Part shown: one piece after another, positions 1-11,148 of the stretch
Layout: each line of letters opens with the position of its first letter
Position numbering within the stretch: position 1 is the stretch's first letter
NCBI GenBank assembly: GCA_030847615.1
Contig: JAUMIR010000003.1
Coordinates: forward strand, 286,248,265-286,312,264
DNA: 64,000 nt
Direction of reading: 5' to 3'
Source: Gambelia wislizenii
Taxonomy: Eukaryota > Chordata > Lepidosauria > Squamata > Crotaphytidae
Notes under the pieces: model-generated
Databases searched by the model: none
Told to the model about the DNA's origin: nothing
What the model saw: the letters and a program-made list of their open reading frames with translations, nothing else
Program-made: the position numbers and the translations under genes

Positions 1-59
1 GCTGATGGCAGAGGGATCTTTCCCCAGCTCTACCAGATAAGAAGACTGACATCATCCTT

Positions 60-330
60 CTTTCTAATCTTTGTAACACAGGGCTACTTTACTGCAATAT
101 GCTCTACATGGGCCACCTTTGAGTACTCTTCACAAATTTCAGCTGGTGCAAAAGATAGCAGCTTACCTCCTGACACAGCTAGGCCACTGACAGCATACTG
201 ACACCAATGCGTCAGCATCTACACGGCCTTCTCATTACTGTTTGGACATAATCTCAAGTGCTGGCTCAACCTCTAAGTCTGTAAGATTTATGCTGTGTAT
301 GATCTATTCCCCGCTCCCACCATTTTCCTG
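60..330 (+). repeat. Decayed L2-like LINE fragment (3' RT region)
   Basis: The stretch follows the usual order of the terminal part of L2-type reverse transcriptases: a segment resembling DYCN-ALY-LP, then a segment encoding LQLVQ followed by alanine-rich residues, then a region like the HITP block. It is full of stops and indels, so it is an old dead copy. The assignment is by eye from these phrases; boundaries are approximate. Confidence 0.5.
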
Positions 331-2065
331 CAGGTTTTACAATAATTCAAGAATGCAGTATTGCTTGTTCTGTTCATGCATCAACCTGAATGGCAAGTGA
401 CAAGACATCCTCAGCAGCTGGCTTTGGAGAATTCCCTCTTGGGTGACAGACACATCAGCACCAAAACCTGGATATTTTCCAGAAACACTGAAAGGGCCAC
501 CTTTCTGAATTGCCCTTTAACAGCCAATCTTTAAGTAGTCCATGGGGGATTTTTCACCTCTCTCATCTTATTTTGCTGTTTTTATTATACATCCAAGGAA
601 TGGGTCAGAAAGGAAGTCCTAAGAATAAAATCATCTTTAACAGCCTACATATGTATGACATAGAGGAGATATGGTAATGACACCAGTGCTTCATATTGGG
701 AGAAGATTTCATTTTAAACTCAAGTAAACCAGAAAGCATGAGGGCATTCAGTTGCAATACCGAGTACTCTTTTCCCAAATTACACACTTTTTAATGAACT
801 GCAGGTTGCTGTTTAAGAATGAAGAGATATGTAAATATTTAAGAAGCTGCCAGGCTTCTGTTTGGCAAATTACCGGTAAGTCAAATCTTCCATTGTGCTC
901 TCTACAGATCTTCCATTGTGCATATGAATATATCCCATTGTGCACAAGTATTTGGACTGGGGGGGGGGGAATACTAACTATTTAGTTGCTAAAGAGCATG
1001 CAGTGCCCCCATGTTCATTTCTGCACCTCCCCCACACACACACATCCTGGCATTGCTAATCCTGGAAGATTTCCATAGCAGTTGCTCTCCTTTAAAACAA
1101 GATACAGCCCATTGTGCCTTGTTCTGTCCCCACTCCAAAGAGTTTTATTTACATCAGCAGCTGGAGCAGTCAAAGCTGTTTATCCTCTGGCTTCATGGAT
1201 GATGGGGCATGTGGCAATTCCTGGCTGGAAAACTGGCCTCTGGTACTTGAAGAGACAAAAACTGGGAAGCACCCAAAAGAATCCACAAGAAAAAAAGGGA
1301 TACATGTTTCCAAGGGCTCAGTGGATAACTGCTTTTATTTTGGAAAGAGCCTAAATGACTGTTTTTAGTTTGGCTTTTTCCAAAATAAAAACAGCCATCC
1401 ACTGAGCATTTGGAGACATGTCTCCCTTCCTCCACCCATGGAAGTTGCCCACCTGATTTAGTATGAATGGGGAACCTTTCAAAAGGCAAGAGTCACATTT
1501 ACTTGGCAAAAAATGGTTGAGTGCACAGCATTAGTGGGAGCAAACAAAGCCAGCGCCAATATTCTTGCTAGTATTTATATTGTTGACTGCTACCTGAAAG
1601 CTTTATTTATTTAACTGAAGAGTTTATAACTGCACAATTATATTACATGTATCACAGCAAAGTGAAAGTAGCCGTCCCATAAAAATGTACATTTCAATGT
1701 AATACACCTGAGCAAACTCAGTAGACTTAAATTGTCCCTAGTTTTAAGGTACCTAAGAAACGACGGTGTGTTGTCCTTTCTACTTTGTGTTCACTATGCT
1801 GCATTCAAAACTGGCATGACAGACTAAGTAGAAAACCTGTGGGATAGATGCTCCCAGTTCAAATCATGATTCAACTTTGAATTTATTCACCAGCCTTTCA
1901 ATTTAGGAGTTTGCTAGGACAAGAAAATAAAAAGCAACAGTTTTTTAGAACAACAAAAAAAAAATCTAGCAAACAGTTAAAATTGAGTTTTCTTCTTCTC
2001 TTTTTTAAACATTGCAGCAACAATCTTTTCCACTCAGGTATGTGGTACATTCTCTTTGTCAGTGT
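331..2065. other. No gene recognised; low-complexity runs and one hairpin
   Basis: No coding exon or known repeat is recognisable. There is a G run near 959-969, a short CA run near 1033, and an imperfect 120-bp hairpin at 1302-1421 listed separately. The short open frames overlap that hairpin on both strands and have no family resemblance. Confidence 0.5.
1302..1421. repeat. Imperfect hairpin, ~50-bp arms
   Basis: Bases 1302-1351 are nearly the reverse complement of 1372-1421, with a loop of about 20 bases. Both arms therefore translate to the same peptide in opposite directions (HVSKxSVDxCFYFGKS). It could be the end of a decayed foldback transposon or a transcribed hairpin; nothing here separates the two. 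Confidence 0.6.
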
Positions 2066-2068
2066 TAA

Positions 2069-2297
2069 TCATAGAATCATAGAATTGTAGAGTTGGAAGA
2101 GACCACAAGGGCCATCCAATCCAACTCCCTGCCATCTTGATCAAAGCATCCCCGACAGATGGCAATCCAGCCTCCGTTTAAAGACCTCCAAGGAAGGAGA
2201 CCCTGCCACACTCCGAGGGAATGTGTTCCACTGCTGAACAGCTCTTACTGTCAAAAAGTTCCTCCTAATGTTGAGGTGGAATCTCTGTTCCCGGATG
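2069..2297 (-). repeat. CR1 LINE 3' end fragment
   Basis: On the minus strand the fragment ends in repeated ATTCTATGAT units, the hallmark CR1 3' tail, preceded by the C-terminal coding end (FKQRLDCHLSGML-like) and 3' UTR. It is truncated at its 5' side. Confidence 0.85.
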
Positions 2298-2535
2298 AAT
2301 TAATTAAAAGGACAGTGCTGCTGTGCTTATTCCAAACCTTATTTTCTAAACACATGACGACATATACTGTATTCCACATTTCTTTTAACTTCCTCACTAA
2401 AGTTATTAATTTTCACAATCCCTCACTCATGCATCTTGCATCTGTCTTATATAACTTTGTCCAATATCAACATTTGCTGCCGTCACATTCAAGAAATCCT
2501 AAAGGGATTTCATCCACTATGTTGATTTTGTTACA

Positions 2536-2723
2536 GACTCATAGAATCATAGAGTTGGAAGAGATTACAATGACCATCCACTCCAGTCCCCTGCCATGCA
2601 GGAATACATAATCAAATCATTCCCAACAGATGGCCATCCAGCCTCTGTTTAAAAACCTCCAAAGAAAGAGACTCCACCACACTACAAGGCAGTGTATTCC
2701 ACTTCCGAACAGCTCTTACTGTC
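2536..2723 (-). repeat. Second CR1 3' end fragment
   Basis: An independent, more diverged CR1 tail with the same orientation and layout as the copy about 240 bp to its left. It carries the TCTATGA-type 3' terminus and the end of the RT ORF, and is more mutated, so probably older. Confidence 0.8.
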
Positions 2724-3041
2724 AAAGCCAAGCAGTGTTTTTACATCATTCATTGTTGCAGTGCATATTTGCTTCTGAGCAAACAACATGCATCACTCTT
2801 GAGTTAGGCAATGAAAATCTTCAAGAGGTGGGTGCTGCAAAAAAAAATATGGGTAAGAGAACACAATGAGCTGAGTCATGGTGTTTCATATCTTATTCAG
2901 TTCAATTAGACATCAAACTTTTACTATCTAGTTTACATAAAAGCCAGTGGTGGCAGTATGTGTACCCCCCCTTCCCTCCAGCTGCTGCTTAGCAACCCTC
3001 ATTTCAGCTCTTTTAAACTTCATTATAAAAACCAGCAAGTA

Positions 3042-3268
3042 CAGTGGGCCCTTGGAATTTGGTTCCAGGACCCCTCAAAGATACCAAAATCCATGGATGC
3101 TCAAGTACCATTATATAGATTGGCATAGTAAAATGGTGTCCCTTATATAAAATGACACAATCGAAGTTTGCTTCTTAGAATTTGGGGGTGGTGGTGGTGG
3201 AATATTTTCAAGCCGTGGGTGACCGAATCTGTGGATGCCAAATCCGTGGATACAGAGGGCCAACTGTG
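3042..3268. mobile_element. Tigger-like non-autonomous DNA transposon
   Basis: The element begins CAGTGGGCCC and ends GGCCAACTG, with TA at both flanks, as expected for a Tc1/mariner (pogo/Tigger) insertion. The inside has the CCATGGATGC and GTGGATGCC type phrases of this family. There is no transposase ORF. Related copies lie at 24734-24947 and 55484-55716. Confidence 0.7.
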
Positions 3269-3270
3269 TA

Positions 3271-4342
3271 TTCTTATCATGTGTCTCCACCGCATATAAT
3301 CAATTTACAGAATAGATTTGCATTCTGAACACATGATGAAGTTAAACTAGAATTTTCAGTCAGACTGAGACATTCTTCCTTCTGCATCATCCAAATAAAT
3401 GTTGCTAATGAAGAATAAATTGTGCAACTGTGTTACCCATGTGGATCTATAGAAATGTAATTTGAACCTTAACTAACAACTCTGTTAAGTAGGAAGCAGA
3501 ATGGATACTTGTTTAAATGTATGGCCCCCAATATTATTCTAAGCTCCTTAAGAGCTGTAAACAAAAATAAGAGTGAAGCAGACCATTACAAATTCCAGAC
3601 ACTTGTTGTCAACTTTGGAAATACATTCTCCTTTAGACAGTACTGTACTAAAATTCCAAATGTTCATTAACCCTCATGCACTAGAACAGAAGATTTTAGT
3701 CCCCTGGGGTCATTTTTCCCCTTCTATAAGCAAAGGTTGTTCCAATATGTTTACTGATTTTTGCCAATGTTCTTGCCCATTGTAACGTATTAGGACAAAC
3801 AGATACCATACCAGCTATGGTTCTTTTAGCAAAACCTAATGCAGCAAACTACAACTGATGTGCTCTGGTTGTTAGCAGGTTGGCCTGTTGGGAGAAACCG
3901 AAATTTCTTTGACGGCACTGGGATTCTCTGAAGTCTGGACATATCCCACAAAACAAGAGGTATATGCTTTGTTTTGTTTAATTTTATCTTATCTGTTTTT
4001 TACTTTTATCACAGCTTGTGTTTTCTTGTTCTGGAGTTTGATTAGAACAAACTTGATTCTTCACACACAAACAACACTCCTTTGGACATGGGACAGTTTC
4101 ATACCCCACAAAATAATACTATTCTCACTGAGGTCAAATAACAGTCCACAACATATCCAATGGTTTTTGGTTTTTTTAATGTTAGTATATGAGGATTTTT
4201 TTTTAAAAAAATGACCACCTTGCTTTTAATAGCAGTGTGTGAGAAAAAATGTAACAAGGCACAACAACAACACCTCTCAGGAGACACAGAATGAGCAACT
4301 GGAATTAAGTGAGACAATAAATATATTTACTCAGGGAGATGG
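3271..4342. other. No gene or clear repeat recognised
   Basis: AT-rich sequence without a recognisable exon, RNA gene or repeat family. The 108-codon frame at 3888-4214 is phenylalanine/leucine-rich, has no family resemblance, and fits chance. Confidence 0.4.
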
Positions 4343-4562
4343 GGAGTGTATCTATATGACATATTTGTAACAGTTTGATGCCAGTTTGACTGTCATGGTT
4401 CCATTCTAGGGAATCCTGGGATTTGTGTCTGGTGAGGTACTTACTTCAGGGAAGAGCAACAGAGCTCTTTTGAATGCTTAGTACTATATGAAATCAAAAA
4501 TTACAGAATAAAAAAAAAGGGGGTATTAAACTGCTATTAAATGTGTCATGTAGATACACTCC
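4343..4562. mobile_element. MITE with long terminal inverted repeats (old copy)
   Basis: The ends are GGAGTGTATCTATATGAC and, inverted, the near-identical GTCATGTAGATACACTCC. Length is 220 bp. The centre holds GGAATCCTGGGATTTG, shared with the 224-bp MITEs at 14333, 18857 and 55991, so it is likely the same broad family. Confidence 0.6.
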
Positions 4563-5024
4563 AGATCAATCAAATGAGAACAAAATTCACTTTAAGCATG
4601 TTATCCCACTCTCCCTATATAGCAAATAACTTCTCCTTCTCAAACTATGGTTTTCAACAAATACTGCCACTTGTGCTTTTACAACACAAGAACTTTCTTC
4701 TATCACTCACATATACAGCTATCTAAGGGCTTTAGGATGCTGTGCTCTATATCAAAGAAACAGAGGACAGCACTCTCAGGAAAAATAGTCTGGTTGCCAT
4801 GGCAATGGTTGCCCACTTCAAACTGCTTGGGTGTCCAAGGGCCTCCTATGCAAGGAATGTCAACTATCCTAACCGCTTTTCCTGAATTTCAAATTCTCTG
4901 CAGCCTTCTTACATTTTATCTTAAAAAAAAAAAAAAACCACCACCAACAACTTGCTCTTTTGCAGGTCACGGGAGATTAAAAAAACAGGTATATTCAACA
5001 AATGGTGCCTAAAGGCACCAAATT
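4563..5024. other. No gene recognised
   Basis: Unremarkable sequence with an A run at 4922-4936. The open frames present (61 and 121 codons) show no domain and the longer one reads through the A run. Confidence 0.4.
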
Positions 5025-5235
5025 CTATCTGATCTTAGAATCTAAGCAGGGTCAGCTCTGGTTAGTACTTGGATGGAAGACCACCAACAAATACCAGGTG
5101 CTGTAGGCTATATTTCAGAGCAAGGAACTGGCAAAACCACCTCTTGAGTATTCCTTGCCTAAGAAAACTTTATGAAATTCATGGTGCCACCATAAGTTAA
5201 CAGGCGACTTGAAGGTGCGCGCACACATGTACACA
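5025..5235 (+). repeat. 5S rRNA-derived SINE
   Basis: The head matches the 3' two-thirds of vertebrate 5S rRNA: AAGCAGGGTCAGCTCTGG, GTTAGTACTTGGATGG and ATACCAGGTGCTGTAGGC are recognisable, which covers the internal polymerase III promoter (A-box, intermediate element and C-box regions). The body ends with a BovB-type tail (CCATAAG then CGACTTGAAGG) and a CA-rich 3' end. It is diverged and lacks the 5' third of 5S, so it is a SINE and not a 5S gene. Confidence 0.85.
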
Positions 5236-5252
5236 CACACATTAAATGAATA

Positions 5253-5385
5253 GCAGGTGCTGTGGGCAATATTTCAGAGGAAGGAACTGGCAAAACCACC
5301 TCTGAGTATTCCTTGCATAAGAAAGTTCTATGAAATTAATGAGGTCACCATAAGTCAACATGTGACTTGAAGACACACATACACA
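5253..5385 (+). repeat. 5S-derived SINE, 5'-truncated copy
   Basis: Starts at the GGTGCTGTGGGC end of the 5S head and repeats the same body and the same BovB-like 3' terminus as the copy immediately upstream. A tandem arrangement of this kind suggests insertion into the tail of the first copy or a local duplication. Confidence 0.8.
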
Positions 5386-5392
5386 CTATTTA

Positions 5393-5632
5393 AGAGGAAA
5401 GCAGTGACAAATGACTTCTGAGTATTTCTTGCATAAGAAACACCCATGAACTGTATTTATTTATTTATTTATTTATTTAATATGCCACTTTTCTCCTAGA
5501 GTGGGACCAAAGGCGGCTCACAAATAAAATCAGTTAAAAGCTAACAATTAAAATAATCTAATATAAATTCATGAAGTCCCCATAAGCTGACAGGCAACTT
5601 AAAGGCACGTGTGCACACAAACACACACACAA
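5393..5632 (+). repeat. 5S-derived SINE body split by a TTTA-rich insertion
   Basis: The body resumes a third time, is interrupted after about 60 bp by (TTTA)n plus a CTTTTCTCC...AAAGGCGGCTCAC module (about 5455-5565), then continues with CCATAAGCTGACAGG and a CA-rich tail. The inserted module recurs near 36400, 41433 and 54620, so it is a separate dispersed repeat. Confidence 0.7.
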
Positions 5633-7258
5633 TAACAGAACGCTAGAAATCATTCATAAACAGTTTAAGATCAAATTAGTGTTCAATGACTGGAGTTGTT
5701 AAGAATAAAAAGCAAGATAAACACCCAAATAAATGAATAAAAAAAATAAAGGCATGCAACCATCTTAGTATGTTTTAAACATTTACACTTTTATGATAGC
5801 TTCTGTTACTTCCCTGTGTCCTTGGGGGGGGGGGGGAGTTTTGTTAACTAAAATAAAATGACCAAAAAGCTTTCTCATTGCTTTAGTAAACATCTTTCAT
5901 GGCAAAACTGATATGAACAGAGAAGATCGTGGTTCAGAACTAGAGACAAAATCCCAGCTCTTAGCAACGCAATGAGAATCAAATCATAGCAAAGTGGCAT
6001 ACCTACTGATTTTGCTTCTTAAAGCAAAATATCAATGAAAAGGGAAATGTTTGTTTTATAATGAATGGATAAAGCCTCTAAACTGCCAGCTTTAAGGCAT
6101 TTTTAACAGATCTTCCATGCAAATCTATAAATAGCAGGCCAGCCCCTCCTACACCACCCACTAGCAATAGTGTTGATAACATGCAGTGTTATCCTATGGT
6201 GTACAGTGGCAATTTAATATTCATTTTAAAATAAGCATCCTGTATTTAGATATTAATTCTTTAGACTCAGTACATAAATCTTTGGCTAGCTGTGTCAGAG
6301 ACTTGCAAAGAAAATGGAACCAACTCAAACAAAAGGAAACTGGTTTAAAAACTGGAAACCAACTGCTCAGAAACACTGACATCTACAGAGATCTTCCACA
6401 GTTTTTCCCCTTCTATTGCCAGAACAATAAATCTCACTACAACACCATGAAAACCAGAACAATCACAACAAATGCAATAGTTGATCATATCTTGATTTCT
6501 ATATTTCTATATGGCCAAAAGCCAGAGAATGCAACTGGCTGTTTACTGTTAATGGTATGTAATACATTATTGTCCAGGAAGAAGAATATCACCTCATATT
6601 GCAATTCTCTGTTGAACACAAGAAAATGGTGCTATCCAGTCTCGGGCAATATCTACTGAACAGTTAACTAGCCTACTAAATCTAAGAATATTTACCTTCG
6701 TGTACTTTGCCCTATACGTGGACAATACTGCTTTTTCTATTAAGGAAAAATGCCCGCCCAGAGGTTCAAATAAACAAGTCACAGTGGGCTTTTAAATGAC
6801 AGTTGCATATCAACCCCACCTCAACCACCTTTCCTTTTATGGAGGAAGAGATATGCTTCAGATGAGTGTTTGCAATAGTTAAGAGCTGCTGATTCATTAT
6901 GTTATGCTGACATGGCATGAAACTGCATTTTACTGAGAAAGAACACTTAGCCTTTGCAGCCCCCCAGCCAGCAATGAACTGGTTACTATTAGTAACTTGG
7001 CCACCTTTTCATCAGAATACTCCGAACAGTTTTGGCATTAATAGTTTCAATTTAAAAGTATTTGGCTAATATGACAAGCCATTCTGAAGTACCAGTAACA
7101 GTATTTTAGAGTTACTTTTTCCTCTCTCTTATGTGAAAAGTCATTTTAAATACATTTTGATGGGGGGAAGCAACTACTGTATATCAGGGAAAATATAATT
7201 TCTACACTCCAAAGTCTAGAATACTGTTGTGTACATAAATCATCAAGCCAATACAGAA
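5633..7258. other. No gene recognised
   Basis: AT-rich sequence with a G run near 5824. The longest frame (6186-6659, 157 codons) has no recognisable domain, low-complexity composition and no splice or promoter context, so it is not called as a gene. Confidence 0.4.
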
Positions 7259-7274
7259 AGGGTAGGAATCACAT

Positions 7275-7378
7275 AACCCTCCAGAAGTGCAAATCCCAGC
7301 ATTCCTCGCCATTACCTAGATTGGCTAGGGTTGCTGGGAGTTGCAATCCAACTACATCTGGACGGCCACACAATTCCT
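7275..7378. repeat. Small foldback repeat (GGGAGTTGCAATCC type)
   Basis: Two inverted arms flank a short centre: AAATCCCAGCATTCC on one side and GCTGGGAGTTGCAATCC on the other, followed by a CATCTGGAnGGCCACA end. A related copy lies at 48418-48527. It looks like an old MITE; the superfamily is not clear. Confidence 0.45.
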
Positions 7379-7458
7379 GTATCTCAAACATAGGTTTCTT
7401 CTCACATTCACAGCAGAGATCTGCCAATTATTTTTTTAAAATGAATAAACTACATGTA

Positions 7459-7650
7459 TGTCAGGGGATGATAGGACACTCAATCCCCAGCAGATGCTAA
7501 AAACTGTCTCAGCAGACTTAGTAGCAATCCGTTCCCAAGAATACTCAAACACAGAGTGTTTTGACGTCCAAAAACAGGACGCAACTTTATCTTCAAGTTC
7601 AAGCAGTATATACAGATATTTACACTTTCGTCAGTCAATCTACAGATTGT
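7459..7650. repeat. Partial LTR (family A)
   Basis: Starts TGTCAGGGGATGATAGGAC and runs through CTCAGCAGACTTAGTAGCA, CACAGAGTGTTTTGACGTCC and TATACAGATATTTACA, matching the LTRs at 12179 and 21314. It stops about 190 bp in, so this is a truncated LTR. No internal retroelement genes accompany it. Confidence 0.65.
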
Positions 7651-8214
7651 AACGGCTTAAAGGGAGTCTTGATAAGAACTCGCAAACTACTGTACATTTA
7701 AAATCATGAAGGAAAGTTACGCACAATAGATGGCTTTAAAAGAGTAACTCCATTCAAAAAACTACAAACATGAAGATGACATACTAAGACTTATTTCGAG
7801 TACCTTTCAGAATAGACACCTAGGCTATCTTGTCTCTTTACATGTCTCTTTAGAGTGTTGGCACAAAGACCCTTATTAAACCCTGACTGTAAGAAGGCTA
7901 AGACTGTACCGCTCAAAGCTCCCTGAGGGCAGAGTCTCTTGGACTGACACCTATGAAAAAATGCCCTCCAAGTTGACTCTTACAAATGAAAGGTAGAAGG
8001 TCACCTGGCCGCTAAAATGGTTTTAATCACATCCTCATCAAAACCAGCTACACTCTGTCTCTTTCTCCCAACCTCCAAGCATGGAGTTGTAACCAGCCTG
8101 GACTCGGATGATAACGCCCGGTTTGGAGAAGAAGATCTAGCCACAAAAGATAGGCCAGCTGTCCGGAATCTGAAGGTCTATCAGATTGGGAAACCGGGGG
8201 TGGGACACCTGGGA
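7651..8214. other. No gene recognised
   Basis: No exon, RNA gene or known repeat is visible. A 67-codon frame across 8017-8220 runs into the CR1 3' end and is not supported. Confidence 0.4.
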
Positions 8215-8514
8215 GCATAGAATCAAAGAGTTTGAAGAGACCATAATAGCCAACCAGTCCAACCCCCTGCCATGCAGAAATGAACAATCAAAGAAAGCAT
8301 TTCTGACAGACAGCCATCCAGCCTCTGCTTAAAAACCTCCAAAGAAGGAGACTCCACCAAACTGAGGCAGTGCATTCCACTGCCGAACCGCTCTTAGAGT
8401 CAGGAAGTTCTTCCTAGTGTTTAGATGGAATCTCTTTTCCTGTAGTTTGAATCCATTGCCACATGTCCTTGTCTCTAGAGCAGCAGAAAACAGGTTTGCT
8501 CTATCCTCAATATA

Positions 8515-9735
8515 TCATCCCTTCAAATATTTAAACATGGCTATCATGTCACCTCTTAACCTTCTCTTCCCCAGGATAAACATACCCAACTCCCTAAGCC
8601 GCTCCTCAGAGGGCATGGCTTCCAGACCTCCCACCATTTTGGCCGCCCTCTTCTGGACACGTTCCAGCTTGTCCATATCCTTCTGGAATTGTGGTGCCCA
8701 GAATTGGACACAGTATTCCAGGTACAGTCTGACCAAAGCAGAATAGAGTGGCACTATTACTTCCCTTGATCTAGATGCTATACTCCTATTGATGCAGCCT
8801 AGAACAGCATTGGCTTTTTTAGCTGCCGTGTCACACTGCTGACTCATGTTCAGTCTGTGGTCCACTAAGACACTTAGATTCTTTTTGTATGTACTGCCAT
8901 CAAACCAGGTGTCACCCATCCTAGATTTGTGCATTTCATTTTTACATCCTACATTTCTCCCTGTTAAAATTCATTTTGTTAGTTTTGGCCCATCTTTCTA
9001 ATCTGTTAAGGTCATTTTGGATTCTGATCCTGTCCTCTGGGGTATTAGCTATCCCTCCTAATTTGGTGTCATCTGCAAACTTGATAAGCTTACTCTCTAT
9101 TCCCTCATCCAAGTCACTAATAAAGTTGTTGAACAGCACTGGGCCCAGGACAGAACCCTGTGGCACCCCACTGGTCACTTCTCTCCAGGATGAAGAGGAG
9201 CCATTGGTGACTAATCTTTGGCTTGGGCCCATCAACCAATTACAAATCCACCTAACAGTTGCATTGTCAAGCCCACAGGTTACTAACTTTTTTGCAAGCA
9301 TATCATGGGAGACTTTGTCAAAGGCCTTACTGAAATCAAGATACACTACATCCACAGCACCTAGATTCCTTTCGCATGTACTGCCATCAAGCTAAGTCTG
9401 TAACTCTATTTAAAAAAAGATAAAATTAGTCTGGCATGATTTGATCTGCTCTAAAATCTTTCCTAGTATTGATGTCAGGCTGACTGGGCAATAATTACTT
9501 GGGTCTTCTTCCTCCTCCCCTTTTTAAAGATGGGAACAATATTTGCCCTCTTCCACTCTGCTGGGACCTCTCCTGTTCTCCAGGATTTCTCAAAAATCAT
9601 TGCCAGTGGTTCTGAGATTACTTCTGCCAGTTCTTTTAGTACCCTTGGATGTAGTTCAGCTGGACCTGGAGGCCTGAATTCATTTATACTGCCCAGGTAT
9701 TCCTGAACAACCTCTTTACCTATTCTATGCTGCAT
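8515..9735 (-). pseudogene. CR1 ORF2 reverse transcriptase (broken)
   Basis: Three adjoining frames (8515-8934, 8942-9355, 9475-9735) give successive blocks of a CR1 reverse transcriptase. Seen in order: a finger segment with EWKRANIVPIFKKG, then [16 protein letters not shown] with the first catalytic Asp, then [18 protein letters not shown], then [12 protein letters not shown] carrying the catalytic FADD, and finally the thumb ending with the LEYCVQFWAPQFQKD block. Frame breaks between the pieces and internal stops make it a pseudogene. Family knowledge: this protein would copy CR1 RNA at a nicked target. Confidence 0.9.
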
Positions 9736-9748
9736 TTCCCCTACTGCA

Positions 9749-10830
9749 TCATCTGTTCCACTTTCTCCAGGTTGCGCACTGCTCTGCTTTTGGAAGACGA
9801 CCAGGGTAAAGAAGGTGTTGACTAGCTCTGCCTTTTCTCTGTCCCATTAGCATTTCGCCACCTTCTTCCTGCAGCGGGCCTACCACTTCCTTGTTCTTTC
9901 TTTTGCTACAGACATATCCAAAAAAAGCCCTTTTTACTGTCTTTAACCTCTCTAGCAAGCCAGAGCTCCATCTGTGCTTTTGCTTTTCTGATTTTCATCC
10001 TACACAAGCTGGCTATTTGTTTGCATTCTTCTTTGGTGATTTATCCCTTTTTCCATTTCTTGTACATGTTCCTTTTAAGTCTTAGATCAGTTGAAAGTTC
10101 TTTAAACAGCCATACTAATTCCTTTAGACACCTGCCATTTTTCCTCCTCATTGGAACTGTTTGAATGTGTGTCTTCAATATCTCACTTTTTAAAAACTCC
10201 CATCCATCATGTACTCCCTTCTCTTTTAGTATTCCTGACCATGGGATCACCCTCTGTAATTCCCTAAGTTTTCTGAAATCCGCTTTCTTAAAGTCGAGAA
10301 GTTATGTCTGACTACGCTTGGCTTCCCCTTTCCTCTGAATAACAAACTCCAGCAGAACATGGTCACTTCGCCCTAAGGATCCCATCACTTCCACTTCACA
10401 CCCCATTAACCAGATCATCTGTTACTTAGGATCAGATCTAAAATAGCAGATCCTCTTGTTGCCTCTTCCACCTTCTGGACTATGAAATTGTCTGCCAGGC
10501 AAGTGAGGAATTTGTTGAACCTCAAATTTTTGGCAGAGTTGGACTTCCAACAAATATCAGGTTAGTTAAAATTCCCCATTATTATTACATCTCTCCTTTC
10601 TGAATGTGCAGTCATCTCTTCTAGGAAGGCATCATCCAAATCCTCAGTTTGGCCTGGAAGTCTGTAGTAGACCCCCACAATGACATCCCTGCTGTTTTTC
10701 TTCCCCTTGATTTTTACCCAGATGCTCTCAACCTGGCTCCTAGGATTTAAGTCATGGATCTGTTCACAGTTGTACAGATGCTTAATGTATAATGCTACTC
10801 CACCACCCTTCTTGTTTGGTCTATTTCTCT
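9749..10830 (-). pseudogene. CR1 ORF2 N-terminal part incl. endonuclease (decayed)
   Basis: Upstream of the RT blocks the minus strand continues CR1-like coding remnants. Short frames at 9749-9958 and 10041-10250 (the second with ELVWLFKELSTDLRLKRNMYKKWKKG) correspond to the linker between endonuclease and RT. The endonuclease portion up to about 10.83 kb is broken by stops and is recognised mostly by position, so its exact extent is uncertain. Confidence 0.6.
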
Positions 10831-11148
10831 GAAATAGTTATACCCCCCTATTACTACATTCTAATTATGAGACTCATCCCACCAGGTTTCAGTGATGCCT
10901 ATTAAATCATATTTGCTTTGCTGTGCTAAGAGTTCAAGTTCATCCTGTTTATTTCTCATGCTACATGTGTTAGTATAGACACCTAAGACTGTGGGGAATT
11001 CCCCCTATCTGCCTTTTAAAGGTTTTATTTTTCCTGCTGTTGGACTCCTGCACTATTTGTCTTGTTCTCTGAGTAACATTTGAGCTACTATCTCCAGAAC
11101 CTGGTGAACGCCTATCCTCATGAATACTGTCTCCCTCCCCCATATAAC

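Noticed and set aside
5040..5110. 5S rRNA gene
   Set aside because: Only the 3' part of 5S is present, diverged, and it continues into a SINE body and BovB-like tail.
6186..6659. 157-codon ORF as a gene
   Set aside because: No recognisable domain, biased composition, and no supporting promoter or splice context.
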